A stretch of 64,000 nt of DNA from NCBI GenBank assembly GCA_016714985.1, contig JADKBS010000003.1:124001-188000 (forward strand), written 5' to 3'. Numbering within the stretch: position 1 is the stretch's first letter; each line of letters starts with the position of its first letter. The notes below the pieces were generated by a model. The model did no database searches, was not told the origin of the DNA, and saw only the letters and a list, made by a program, of their open reading frames with translations. The translations under genes and the position numbers were made by a program. Origin of the DNA: Saprospiraceae bacterium. Its GTDB lineage: Bacteria > Bacteroidota > Bacteroidia > Chitinophagales > Saprospiraceae. Below, piece after piece: positions 38,399 through 49,012 of this stretch.

Positions 38399-39121
38399 GG
38401 ATGAGGAATGAGGGATGAGGGGTGAACCGGGTCGGTCGTTGTTTTTCTTGCTCAAATCCACATTGTGGAAGCACACCACCTGCCATTGCGGCCTTTTCCT
38501 TGTTTCAAACAGTTGGTACATCAGCCCGGTCTCGAAGCGCAGCGTCGGCGTCACGGCGTAGCCGATGGCACCGTATAGGCGGTTGCGCTCAAAGATGGGC
38601 GTTTTGCCATTGACGAACAGCTCGTTGTAGGCGGAAAAATAGACCGTGCCCTTCGTCATTTCGGGCTTGTTGAGGCAGAGGTTGATGGAAAGAAAATAGC
38701 GGAACCTCGTCCGGTAGCCAGCAGGCAGGAACCGCTCCTCCAGCCGGTAGCGGTGCGAGAGATAGACCCGCCCAAACCGCTGCCGGGTGAGGAACTGCTG
38801 GTAGAATCGGTGCTCATTGGCGTAGCTTTTGTCGTCGGTACCTGCTTTGTAGGTGGCCGTGTGGAAAAAACCGTAGCCGGCGCCCAGTTGCGAGTTCGCC
38901 TTCGGCAAATCGTAGAGCGCCGCTGTGCGGATGAAGGCCTGCTCCAGGTCGCCCACTGCGTTGAAGTTGCGGTGCTGCCCTTCCAGCCAGATGCTCCAAC
39001 GGTCGGCCACCCGGTAGCTGCCAAAGTAGGCGAACCAATTGCCTAGGTCGCTATCTTGGGCATGGAGCGGCAGTGCGGAGCATAGCAATAAAACAGGAAG
39101 AAATGGCTTGAAAAGTCGCAT
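38021..39121 (-). CDS. DUF2490 family outer-membrane protein with abnormal 3' extension
   Basis: Signal peptide (MRLFKPFLPVLLLCSALPLHAQ), then the DUF2490 pattern: NWFAYFGSYRVADRWSIWLEGQHRNF, FIRTAALYDLPKANSQLGAGYGFFHT, and a last strand near QWQVVCFHNVDLSKKN. The domain should end near 38440. Beyond that the frame reads an iterated GGGATGA repeat and then 380 bp antisense to the BamA-like gene, so its true stop is probably lost to a base error. Function unknown; likely a small porin-like barrel. Confidence 0.7.
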   Translation of the reverse strand: MRLFKPFLPVLLLCSALPLHAQDSDLGNWFAYFGSYRVADRWSIWLEGQHRNFNAVGDLEQAFIRTAALYDLPKANSQLGAGYGFFHTATYKAGTDDKSYANEHRFYQQFLTRQRFGRVYLSHRYRLEERFLPAGYRTRFRYFLSINLCLNKPEMTKGTVYFSAYNELFVNGKTPIFERNRLYGAIGYAVTPTLRFETGLMYQLFETRKRPQWQVVCFHNVDLSKKNNDRPGSPLIPHSSSLKHAHVPKMHFRVPEIQRVARLFANGQADAEHARRGLEGKAAAKAQRIVVSAGLPDALVLHVAIVAEGVEITVLANEQAVFQRKNSKQRGENALLVEAPQQPIAADAELLVLIDFFLRKNSARTG

Positions 39122-39247
39122 GATTGCTCGATTTTAATGGTTTCTTGGATTAAATCCGAGTTAGATTTTGCCCAAAAATAAGCCACCTGACTAAAGCAGA
39201 ATCGAAATTTCTGGATTGCTGCTAACTTGCCCGAAAATTCAAACATT

Positions 39248-40324
39248 ATGGTCGCATTAAAACTCATCGCTGGCCTTATCCTGCTCGTCGTGGGGGCAGA
39301 GGCGCTCGTAAAAGGGGCTTCCAAAATTGCTGCCGTCATTGGCATTTCCCCGCTCGTCATCGGCCTTACGATAGTGGCCTTCGGCACCAGTTCACCGGAA
39401 CTGGCAGTGAGCATCGGCAGTGCCTTGGACGGCCAGTCAGATATTGCCCTCGGTAACGTGGTGGGCAGCAATATTTTCAACGTGTTGTTCATCCTAGGGA
39501 TGTCGGCGCTCATCACACCCTTGGTAGTAGCGCAGCAACTCGTGCGCCTTGACGTGCCCATCATGATTGGTGCGAGCCTGCTGGTGCTGCTTTTTGGTTG
39601 GGACGGCACCATCGCAAAGTGGGAGGGTGTCGTGCTAGTGGCCATCGGTATATGGTACACTGTTTTCCTCATACAGCAAAGCAAAAAGGAGAACACGAAG
39701 AAGGCGCTTGAGGATTATCAGGAAGAATACGCAGACGATGGCAATCCCAAGAACGACCGACCTTGGCTGCAAATCATCTTCGTGGTGGTGGGCTTGGCGC
39801 TGTTGGTGCTCGGCTCCCGCTTCTTGGTGGACAGTGCCGTAGCAATCGCACAGTCGCTGGGAGTGAGCGAGTTGGTCATTGGCCTCACCATCATTGCCGC
39901 AGGTACCTCGCTGCCAGAAGTGGCCACTTCTGTGCTGGCCAGCATCCGCAAACAGGAAGACATTGCCGTGGGCAATGTGGTGGGCAGCAATATTTTCAAT
40001 ATCGTTCTCATCCTCGGCCTCACGGCCATCATCGCTCCCGGCGGTGTGCCCGTGAACCCCGCAGCCTTGAGCTTCGACATACCGTTCATGATTGCGGTGG
40101 CCGTGGCTTGTTTGCCGCTATTTTTCACAGGTTACAGGATTGACCGCTGGGAAGGTTTCGTGTTCCTCGGCTACTACGTGGCCTACACGGCTTATTTGGT
40201 TTTAAAAACCCAAAAACATGCCTCGCTGGAAGTGTTCAGGAACGCCATGATTTGGTTCGTCGTGCCGCTCACGGTGCTGACGCTGGTGGTGGTGACGCTG
40301 CGGGAGATGCGGAAGAAGCGATAG
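39248..40324 (+). CDS. calcium/sodium antiporter (CaCA family)
   Basis: ATG 39248 gives 358 residues with about ten TM helices in two inverted halves. Each half carries the alpha-repeat: GFGTSSPELAVS-like AFGTSSPELAVS plus GNVVGSNIFNVL, and AAGTSLPEVATSVLA plus GNVVGSNIFNIV. A charged cytoplasmic loop (QQSKKENTKKALEDYQEEY) lies between. YrbG-like K-independent exchanger at the inner membrane. Complete. Confidence 0.95.
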   Translation: MVALKLIAGLILLVVGAEALVKGASKIAAVIGISPLVIGLTIVAFGTSSPELAVSIGSALDGQSDIALGNVVGSNIFNVLFILGMSALITPLVVAQQLVRLDVPIMIGASLLVLLFGWDGTIAKWEGVVLVAIGIWYTVFLIQQSKKENTKKALEDYQEEYADDGNPKNDRPWLQIIFVVVGLALLVLGSRFLVDSAVAIAQSLGVSELVIGLTIIAAGTSLPEVATSVLASIRKQEDIAVGNVVGSNIFNIVLILGLTAIIAPGGVPVNPAALSFDIPFMIAVAVACLPLFFTGYRIDRWEGFVFLGYYVAYTAYLVLKTQKHASLEVFRNAMIWFVVPLTVLTLVVVTLREMRKKR

Positions 40325-40339
40325 GGCTTGGCCGAAGGC

Positions 40340-40368
40340 AAAAAAAAACCGGCGGGAAAGCCGCCGGT
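40340..40368 (-). terminator. intrinsic terminator of the isocitrate dehydrogenase gene
   Basis: Stem ACCGGCGG/CCGCCGGT (40348-40355 and 40361-40368) followed, on the minus strand, by eight T. It supports a true gene end at 40403 rather than the long read-through frame to 40192. Confidence 0.75.
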
Positions 40369-40402
40369 ATCCTTAAAGCAGAACATCTTATGAATACATT
40401 TA

Positions 40403-41834
40403 CTACTGTCCTTGACCGAGAGTGAATATCCCTTTACCCCGTCGAACTCATACAGGTTTTCAGTTTTGATGACATCAACGTTTGCATCGAGTGCCTGGGC
40501 AAGTAACCGAGGAATACTCCATTTCTCGGCGGGGGTGCCGTTGCTCACTTCGAAGCGGCAGCGCCAGTGGTCAGTGCAGAACGTCTCCTCGAAGCCGTTG
40601 GGCCAGACCTTCACGCCCCGGTTGGTAATCATCGTCAGGCGGATGTCGCTATTGAACTTGGCGACTTGCTCGGCCAGTTGGTTGGCATCGCCGCCCTTCC
40701 AGTCCACGAATACATCCACGCCTTTCAGTACCTTGCTGGAGGCCAGCCTGCGCTTGTACTTTGGCAGGTTGAGTTGTACCCCCTTTTCATATTCTGCCAC
40801 TTTTAACTGTCGTGGCAGTTGGCCGAGGTGGGCGATGACGGCTTCGGCAAATTCCTTGGTTCCTACCAACTGCTTGCTCACTCCCTCTTTGTAGATGTCA
40901 GCCGTATGGATGCCTTCTTCGATGGTGCATGACCAAGCGTTTTTGATTTGCTCCGCAACGTCCTGCTGGCCGATGTGGTTGAGCATCATAATGGCTGCCT
41001 TGAGTAGGCCGGATGGATTGGCCACGTTCTGCCCGGCGATGGTCGGAGCCGAGCCGTGGATGGCCTCGAACATGGCGCACAGCTCGCCGATGTTGGCGGG
41101 TACCAAACCCACCGAGCCGGAGATTTGCGCTGCGATGTCGGACACCACGTCACCGTAGAGGTTTGGCGTCACGATGACCTCGAAGATTTCGGGCGTATCG
41201 GCCAGCCTTGCGGCGGCGATGTCAATAATCCAGTTATCGGCCTCTATGTCAGGGTACTCGGCGGCTATCTCCCTGAACACTTTTTGGAACAGACCGTCGG
41301 TCTGCTTCATGATATTGTCCTTCACGAAGCAACTTACTTTTTGGGTTTGTAAAGGCGGGCGTACTCGAAGGCGTAGCGGACGATTTTTTCGCAGCCAGGC
41401 CTTAGGATGAGCTTGAGGCACTGCACCACCTCGTCAGTCTGTTGGTGCTCGATGCCAGCGTAGAGGTCTTCCTCGTTCTCCCGGATGATGACGACATCCA
41501 TGATAGGGTGCTTGGTGTCAATGAAGGGGTGGTAGCTCTTGCAAGGCCGGATATTGGCATATAGGCCGAGGGCCTTGCGCATGGTCACGTTCAGGCTCTT
41601 GTAGCCACCGCCCTGTGGCGTGGTGATGGGCGCTTTCAGGAAGACCTTGTTTTGGCGGATGCTGTCCCATGCCTCCTTTCCGATACCGCTGGTATTGCCG
41701 GACAGATAGACCTTCTCGCCGATTTCGATTTCGTCGTACTCGATGCGGGAATTGGCGGCTTTCAGTATTTTCAGGGTAGCATCCATGATTTCAGGGCCGA
41801 TTCCGTCGCCTTTGGCAATAGTTACTTTTTGCAT
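40403..41834 (-). pseudogene. icd: NADP-dependent isocitrate dehydrogenase, frameshifted
   Basis: Start ATG 41834 (MQKVTIAKGDGIGPEIMDATL). The isocitrate/isopropylmalate dehydrogenase core follows: NVTMRKALGLYANIRPCKS, DVVIIRENEEDLYAG, then NIMKQTDGLF, VTPNLYGDVVSDIAAQI and EAIHGSAPTIAG. Two breaks are seen. At about 41341 one C is missing in CCC(C)AAAAAG. At about 40425 an extra TC hides the family end GYSLGQGQ followed by TAG at 40403. It has the ~480-residue form with a C-terminal extension. It oxidises isocitrate to 2-oxoglutarate in the TCA cycle; an essential function, so the breaks are probably errors. Confidence 0.88.
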
Positions 41835-41863
41835 TGTCGTTTTATTCAATTTTTTGTTTGTAA

Positions 41864-42132
41864 TCAGTTGTGTGTCAATTCCAATTTTACATCGTGGCTG
41901 AAAGGTTTTACCAACCGCACCTCGATGGAAGCAGAAACCTCCACATTGAAGCCCAGTCCCTTGCCTCGGCCAATAGTGCCCGAGCGCTTTTGTTCTGGGC
42001 TTTCAACTCCACGATTTTATGGTCAAACGGCGTGGAATCGAAGCGGTGGTTGCCCTCCCAACGGCGAAGCATCTGGATGTTGTGCAAACGGATACGGTCG
42101 CCCACCAAGGTTTCAATCAACTCGGCGAGCAT
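41864..42132 (-). pseudogene. small conserved hypothetical protein, frameshifted
   Basis: Starts MLAELIETLVGDRIRLHNIQMLRRWEGNHRFD ... LLAE at ATG 42132. Adding one G to GG at about 41961 gives EGKGLGFNVEVSASIEVRLVKPF to a TGA at 41864, a much more protein-like end than the frame as read (stop at 41908). About 90 residues; no known domain. It lies 30 bp upstream of icd on the same strand. Confidence 0.5.
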
Positions 42133-42262
42133 TTGATTTGAATTTTAATGGTTAGCGATGTATTAATCCTGACGGCTGCAGCACGATGGGCTTGCCATGT
42201 ACCGTGCAACACATCATGGCTGAGGTTCTCAAAGGATTTGTTTCCAGCACGGCAATTGGCAA

Positions 42263-42567
42263 TCAGTTCAATCGGGGATCAATGCTGTTAGGCTGGGTCT
42301 CTGGACTAAGTGGTTTGCCGAGGTAGCTCAACAACAGGGTCATGCTCACTATTGCAAAGGCCACGAGCAGTTCTTTGAAAAACAAATAATTGCTATTGGC
42401 TGAAAGATAGAGTGCGGCTGCCATGATGGCTGCAAGCCCACAGCGCTTAATTTTGGTCGTTGATGCAGCGACTTTGGCACTGCCTTGGGCATCGGGTGCT
42501 GGCTCGCAGGCTTGCCAACCGCTATGTTCCTTGGCTCGACGATAGGTTCTTGAATTTGCTCTGTCAT
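42263..42567 (-). pseudogene. small two-TM membrane protein, frameshifted
   Basis: Start MTEQIQEPIVEPRNIAVGKPASQHPMPK at 42567. With one G restored near 42485 the frame continues GSAKVAASTTKIKRCGLAAIMAAALYLS ... FFKELLVAFAIVSMTLLLSYLG to TGA at 42263, giving two TM helices. The frame as read stops at 42349. Function unknown. Divergent from the LysR gene; the 89-bp gap must hold both promoters. Confidence 0.5.
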
Positions 42568-42656
42568 AATAGGTTAATTTTTTTGATGGGGCAAAGTTGG
42601 TTTGCTTTTCAATAAGTTATTACTCATTTTTGTGATGAAAAACATAAGTATGTCTT

Positions 42657-43576
42657 ATGAATTATACCTTACACCAATTGAGGATTTTTACCAAAGTCGT
42701 TGAATGTCAAAGCATTACGAAGGCATCTGAGGAGCTTTATCTGACGCAGCCTGCCGTGTCCATGCAGCTAAAAAAATTTCAGGAACAGTTTTCCGTGCCC
42801 TTAACGGAAGTGGTGGGCAGGCGGCTATACGTCTCTGATTTTGGGCGGGAGATAGCCGAGTCGGCGCTGAAGATTTTGGATGAAATAGAGGCCATCAACT
42901 ATCGCACAAAGTCGTTCAAAGGCAACTGGCTGGCCGCCTGAAGATTTCGAGCGCCTCGACGGGCAAGTACGTGATGCCTTATTTCCTCTCCGACTTCCTT
43001 AGGCAAAATCCAGCGTTGACCTCGTGATGGACGTGACGAACAAGACGCAAGTGGTGAAGAGCCTGGGAGCAGAACGAGGTGGACTTTTCGTTGGTGTCCG
43101 TGCTACCGACCCATTTGAAGTTGAACTCGGTGCAATTGCTCCAGAACAAACTTTACCTCGTGGGCGGCTTGCCGCCTCGAGCGCAACCCGAAAATGCCCG
43201 TGCGCATGCTGCTGGAACTACACCCGCTGCTTTACCGGGAGTTTGGTTCTGCCACCCGCAACTCCATGGAGCAGTTCCTTGAAAATGAGTTGGCCGACTT
43301 ACAAAAAATCGAACTGACCTCCAACGAGGCGCTGAAGCAGGCGCTCATCGCCGGACTAGGCTACTCCATCATGCCGCTAATTGGCATTAAAAACGAGCTG
43401 AAAATCGGTGACTTGGAGATAGTACCTTACAAGGGCTGCCCATTATCACCCATTGGCACTTGGTCTGGCTGGCCTCGAAGCGGCTCTCGCCCATTACGGA
43501 AGCATACCTGGAATTCCTCCAAAAAGAGAAGGATAGGATTGTCGAGCAGACCTTTTCTTGGTTTGAACAGTATTGA
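42657..43576 (+). pseudogene. LysR-family transcriptional regulator, multiply frameshifted
   Basis: The N-terminal winged HTH is intact: LHQLRIFTKVVECQSITKASEELYLTQPAVSMQLKKFQE. The effector domain continues in changing frames (LKISSASTGKYVMPYFLSDFLRQNP, VDFSLVSVLPTHLKLNSVQLLQNKLYLVGG, ALIAGLGYSIMPLIGIKNEL, ITEAYLEFLQKEKDRIVEQTFSWFEQY) to TGA 43576. At least three breaks. Either a decaying regulator or the effect of error clusters in this region. Target genes unknown; divergent from the two-TM protein. Confidence 0.75.
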
Positions 43577-43706
43577 TAATTCATTCAATATCAGTCCTTT
43601 AAAATTGGCTTGCATGGCTTTCAACGAGGTTAGAATGCGATTAAAATGCCGCTATTTTGAACTTTGAACTTGGAAAGTGATTTTAAGGGCAACAACCAAC
43701 TTTGCC

Positions 43707-45417
43707 ATGCATCCAGTAAAACGGTTCTTCCGGCTTCTAAAACTCGACAAGAAGGACATCACCTATATCTACCTCTACGCTATCTTCGCTGGGCTGATGG
43801 CGCTCAGCCTGCCCCTTGGCGTGCAGGCTATCATCGGGCTGATAGCGGGCGGCAGTGTTTCCAGTTCTTGGATGATACTGATAGGCGTGGTGACGCTCGG
43901 CACGGTGCTGGCGGGTGCGCTCACCATCATGCAACTTTCGGTGACGGAGACCATCCAGCAGCGCATCTTCACCCGCTCGGCCTTCGACTTTGCATACCGC
44001 ATTCCCAAGCTGAAATGGGAGGCTATCCACGGCGAGTACGCCCCGGAATTGGTCAACCGCTTTTTCGATACCCTTACCGTACAGAAAGGCCTGCCAAAAA
44101 TCCTGATGGACTTCTCCACGAGCATCCTGCAAATCTTTTTCGGGCTGCTGCTGCTCTCGTTTTACCACCCCTTTTTCATCTTCTTTGGCCTTTTGCTCTT
44201 AGCCATCGTGGGTATAATCATGGCCACTACTTGGCGCAAAGGATTGAAAACCAGTATAAAAGAATCCAAGTACAAGTACGAGGTAGCCTACTGGTTGGAG
44301 GAACTCGCCCGCTCCATGGGCACCTTCAAGCTGGCGGGGGCCAGTGATTTCCCGCTGCAAAAAACCGACAAACTGGTGAACGGCTACCTCGATGCTAGGA
44401 AGGAGCATTTCAGGGTCTTGGTCACACAGTACAGCAGCCTCGTAGGATTCAAGTCACTCGTGACGATGGGTCTGCTTATACTCGGCAGCGTCTTGGTCAT
44501 CAACAACGACATCAACCTCGGCCAGTTCGTGGCCGCTGAAATCGTCATCATCCTCGTGATGAACTCAGTGGAAAAACTCATCCTCACCATGGAGACGATT
44601 TACGATACCCTCACGGCGCTCGACAAGCTCGGCGGCTTCACCGACCTCGACACGGAGCGGGAGGAGGGCATCATATTCGAACAATGCGACACTGGCAAGG
44701 GCATCGCCATCGAACTTGCCGACCTGAGCTACCGCTTCCCCAATTCGGAGATGGATTCGCTGCGCAATATCAACCTTCGCATTGCCGAAAGCGAAAAACT
44801 ATGCATCGCTGGCTACAGCTCGTCGGGCAAGTCCACGCTGCTGCAAATCATAGCGGGCATTTATTCTGACTTCAAAGGCTCGCTGACCTTCAATGGCATC
44901 CCTTTCCGCAACCTCAACCCCGTGAGCTTGCGGGCGCATATCGGCGACCACATGTCGCATGAAGATATCTTCAAGGGAACGCTCTTGGAGAACATCACGA
45001 TGGGCCACGAGGGGGTCAGTTTGCAAGATGCCATCAAGGCAGTGGAGCAGGTCGGACTGGCCGATTTCGTGAAAAAAATGCCCGAAGGGTATGACACCAT
45101 TTTGCTGCCTGGCGGCAAAAACCTGCCCCGCAACATCATCTCGAAAATCATATTTGCCCGGTGTCTCGCCTCCAGCCCCTCATTGCTGGCCATTGAGGAG
45201 CCGTTCGATTTTCTGGAAAAGAAGACCGGGAGCGCATTGCCGAGATGCTGACCACCATCCCCAACTGTACCCTCGTCACCGTCACCGACGACCCACTGAT
45301 GGCTGCCGGTGCGAGCGTATCGTCATCTTGCAAGATGGGGCCATCGTGGAGGAGGGAAGTTTTGAAGAAGTTAGAAAGGGCAAGCATTTCCAAGCGTGTG
45401 TTCAAATAGTTAAATAA
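43707..45417 (+). pseudogene. ABC exporter (TM plus ATPase), frameshifted near the end
   Basis: ATG 43707. About six TM helices in the first 320 residues (FAGLMALSLPLGVQAIIGLIAGG ... VAAEIVIILVMNSVEKLIL). The ATPase domain has Walker A AGYSSSGKSTLL, a degenerate signature (LPGGKNLPRNIISK instead of LSGGQ) and Walker B LLAIEEPFDFLEK. The frame changes at about 45228 and 45305, after which the end reads ERIVILQDGAIVEEGSFEEV. Resembles type I secretion ATPases (HlyB/PrtD class). The matching HlyD-like and TolC-like genes lie at 49720 and 51506. Confidence 0.82.
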
Positions 45418-45513
45418 TTGATTTACAAAACTTAACCTTGAAAATGGCAAATATCATTGGTCATTCGATACCGATTATGAAACCTTGGGTTTTGTTGACC
45501 AAAATTCATAGCC

Positions 45514-47413
45514 ATGAAAAAGACGCCGACCGATATCCATTCGCATTATCCCTGCAACCCTCCTGCACTGGAGCCGATGATTGAGCAATTGCTCAGCGTT
45601 CGCAATGATGTGTTGCAGAAGGAAGTTGACCACGATGGGCTTTCCAAGGTTCACCCCAACAACCTGAAAAGTGCCCGCAACCTCGTGCAGTACATGGCCT
45701 TTCGTACTTACGACGTGCGGGAACTTCAATTGGACATGACGGAATGGGGCCTTTCCTCATTGGGTAGGGCCGAGCGTAAGGTGCAAGCGACACTCGACAC
45801 GGTACTGCACACCATGCACACGCTTACAGGCAGGAAATGGGCACCCAAGGAACTGCCGCCAATTTGCTACCGGGATGCCCGGAAACAATTGGAAGACAAC
45901 GCCGATCGGTTGCTCGGAGACCACCCCCAAGGACGGCGGGTACGCGTCATGGTCACGATGCCGAGCGAGGTTGGCCGCAATTTTACTTTGGTCAAAAACC
46001 TGTTGCTCAATGGCATGGACTGCGCCCGCATCAACTGCGCCACGACAATGTGCAGGTTTGGGAAAAAATGGTGACCAACATCAGTAAGGCAGTACAAGCC
46101 ACAGGCAAACCCTGCAAAATACTGAATGGACCTCGGTGGCCCTAAATTGCGTACAGGCCAAGTCCAGTCCGGCCCGAAGGTGCTCAAGATACGCCCGAAA
46201 CGCAATGAAATGGGGTTGGTGGAAGCCCCAGCTTTGGTTTGGCTGCACACGGCAGGGACGCCCATTCCAGCCGAAATGGCCGACATACCCAGCTTATCAC
46301 TCAATGCTGATTGGCTGTCGCAATGCCAGGAAAACGACCGCATCCGCCTCGTTGATGCACGGGGCTTCCGCAAGCTTACCATTTGCGAAGCAACGAAACA
46401 TGGCTGCTTGGCCACTGCGGACAAGACCATCTACTTTGCGCCTTGCTTTAGAACTTAGGCTCAAACGGAAGGGGTAAAACTTTGGAAATCCAACCACCAT
46501 TATCGGCGAAGACATGCCGAGCAATGAAGGTGGTATTCTGTTGAAAACGGGCGATTTGCTGCTGCTTTCCAAGCAACAGTTGCCCGGCAGCAGTGCACAG
46601 TATGATATTTCCGGAAAATTGACAAACCCTGCCCGTATCAGCATCTCAATCCCCAGTGTGTTGGACGATGTGCGGGCAGGCGAGCCAGTCTGGTTCGACG
46701 ACGGCAAAATCGGTGGCATCATTGACCGACTGAAAAATGGGGAAGCACAAGTGCGTATCATCCATGCCCGCCCTGCGGGCGATGTGCTGCGTGCTGAAAA
46801 GGGCATCAACTTGCCCGAATCTGACCTCCATGTGGCAGCTTTGTCACCAGATGACCTAGAAGACCTAAAAGCCGTGGTGCAGTATGCCGACATGGTGGGG
46901 CTTTCCTTCGCCAACCGCCCGGAAGACGTGGAGCGCCTCGTGCAGTACATGAAACAGCTTCGCAAAGATGGCGATATACCAGCCGTTGTATTGAAAATCG
47001 AAACAAAGACTGGCTTCGACAACTTGCCTGCCCTGTTGTTGGCGGCCATGCAGTCGGCTTCCTGCGGCGTGATGATTGCCCGTGGCGACCTCGCCATCGA
47101 GTGCGGTTTTGGCCGCTTGGCCGAGGTGCAGGAGCAGATACTCTGGGTTTGCGAAGCAGCCCATGTGCCCGTCATTTGGGCCACGCAGGTACTGGAGGGC
47201 ATGGCCAAGTCGGGCCTACCCACCCGGGCCGAGGTCACCGACGCCGCCATGGGGCAGCGTGCCGAGTGCATCATGCTCAACAAGGGCGAACACATCGTGG
47301 CGGCCACCAAGTCGCTCGACGAGATACTGCTGCGGATGCAGGACCACCAAACGAAGAAGCGTTCACTGCTTCGCAAATTGAGCATTGCGGAGCGGTTTTT
47401 TAATTTGGGTTGA
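45514..47413 (+). pseudogene. pyruvate kinase with N-terminal extension, frameshifted
   Basis: An extension of about 130 residues (PALEPMIEQLLSVRNDVLQKE ... LVQYMAFRTYDVRELQ) precedes the kinase domain. The domain shows VRVMVTMPSEVGRNFTLVKNLLLNGMDCARINCA, DLGGPKLRTG, VGLSFANRPEDVERL, LKIETKTGFDNLPALL, IARGDLAIECGF and VIWATQVLEGMAKSGLPTRAEVTDAA. Frame changes occur near 46045, 46125 and 46460. It makes ATP and pyruvate from PEP; extended forms exist in several phyla. Its place inside an exporter gene cluster is odd. Confidence 0.82.
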
Positions 47414-47428
47414 TAGGGGTTTATGAGG

Positions 47429-48921
47429 CTATTGATTACCCACAAAACCAGCAAACGAGTTCTTTGACAGATTGTTAAGTAAGCAAAATCTTGTAGCCAT
47501 GAAAAAAAACGGAAATACACTAAATCCATTTTTGGGGATGCCCGGTTAGAGAAACGATTCCAACTTGTATGCGAAGCGCTTTCAAAACAGATGAATGCCA
47601 CAGTGCCAGAGGCAAGCCAACAATGGAAGAAGACCAAAGGGACTTATCGTCTGTGGGATAATGAAAGCGTGACTGCCGACAAGCAAATCCAGTATCATTT
47701 TGAGACGCACGTGCGGCCCCAACTGGGATCGAGAGCAGGCTGCCAGCGCATCTTGCAGATCAGCGATACTGTTGAACTGGATTATACGGGGAAGCGGTCG
47801 GATGAACGGCTGGGCCCGCTTAGTTATGAGCACCAACGTGGCCTCCGCCTGCACAACAGCTTGCTGCTCAATAGCCTGGGTTGTCCGTTGGGCCTGCTCA
47901 GGCAAAGCTATCACATCCGGGAGGACGAATTTTTTGGCAAAAGCAGGGAACGGGTCAAGTTGCCTTTCCAGGAAAAGGAAAGCTACCGTTGGAGCGAGCA
48001 TTTTCAGGCAGGCCAGGAACTGTGCCGCCGGCACCCGGGCCTGGAGGTGGTGTACGTTGCAGACCGGGAGGCCGACATCATGGAGCTGTTCCTTGAGCGC
48101 AAGGAGCCCAACATGCACTTCGTTATCCGCTCCCGTTACGACCGTAAACTGGCAGACGGACGCCAAAACCTGGCCCAACATGTCAACGCCTGGTCGCCCC
48201 AAGGCCTTTACAGCGCCAGGGTTTTTGACGAAAAGGCCAAAAAGTGGCGCAGCGCCCAGTTGGAGGTCCGCTTTGGGGAAGTGGGCATAAAGCTGCACAA
48301 GGCGGCCCCTGCCAAAAAACATTTGCCGCCCGTACGGCTTTTTGTCGTGGATGTCACCGAAACAACTCCCGGCACAGGGAAGGGCAGGCGTATCCATTGG
48401 AGACTTTTTACGACCTTGCCTGTCCATGCCATGCAGGATGCCCTGCTGGCATTGCAATATTACCTGTTCCGGTGGCTCATTGAACGCTTCCACTTCCTGC
48501 TCAAAAGCGGTGGTGCCAACGTAGAGGACTTGCAGTTGGAAACACCCAAGCGGCTCAAAAATGCCATCACAAATTACAGCATCGTCGCCATGGAAGCATT
48601 CAAACTTAGATACCTCGCTGAAAAATCCCCAAATGAGCCCATCCTGGACGTGGGCATTACCCAACTAGAATATCAGGTACTGTACACCTACGCTCAGGAA
48701 AATGTGAAATTGAAGGTAACCTACGACCCGCTAAACCCACCCAGCGTTAAGGAATACTGTACCGTGCTTGGACAAATTGCAGGCTTCTTCCCTTCAAAAA
48801 GACAACCATTGCCTGGTTTGAAGATAATTTCGAGAGCTTTGGAAAAACTACAGCTACTAACTGATGCTTACTTAATCTTCTGTCAAAGAACTTGATTGCT
48901 GGTTTTGTGGGTAATCAATAG
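47429..48921 (+). mobile_element. IS4-family insertion sequence
   Basis: Terminal inverted repeats of about 45-50 bp: 47429 onward (CTATTGATTACCCACAAAAC) and its near-perfect complement ending at 48921. One transposase gene spans 47500-48895. The element sits inside an iterated GTTGATAAGG inverted repeat whose left part is at 47409-47428 and right part at 48921-48998. No clear target duplication can be told apart from the surrounding repeat. Confidence 0.85.
47500..48895 (+). CDS. IS4-family (Tn5-like) DDE transposase
   Basis: DDE residues: Asp in ISDTVELDYTG, Asp in VVYVADREADIMEL, and the YREK signature (YLFRWLIERFHFLLK) carrying Glu. The frame open from 47591 lacks the N-terminal DNA-binding part. 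That part (KYTKSIFGDARLEKRFQLVCEALSKQ) is in frame with it back to a run of eight A at 47503-47510. ATG 47500 is in another frame, so the run is one A short or a slippage site. Full product about 465 residues. Confidence 0.9.
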
Positions 48922-48998
48922 GTTGATAAGGGTTGATAAAAGTACGGAACCCCATCAACCGTTATCAACCTCATAAACCCTTATCAACTTTATCAACC
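48921..48998. repeat. iterated-word inverted repeat (GGTTGATAA type), split by the IS
   Basis: GTTGATAAGGGTTGATAA on the left; ATCAACCGTTATCAACC and CTTATCAACTTTATC on the right. Together with 47409-47428 it formed one hairpin before the IS4 element inserted. Confidence 0.7.
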
Positions 48999-49012
48999 AA
49001 AATTCATTTGCC

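Noticed and set aside
47582..48664. 360-residue minus-strand ORF inside the IS4 element
   Set aside because: Opposite the transposase, which has DDE and YREK residues; no second IS gene is expected.
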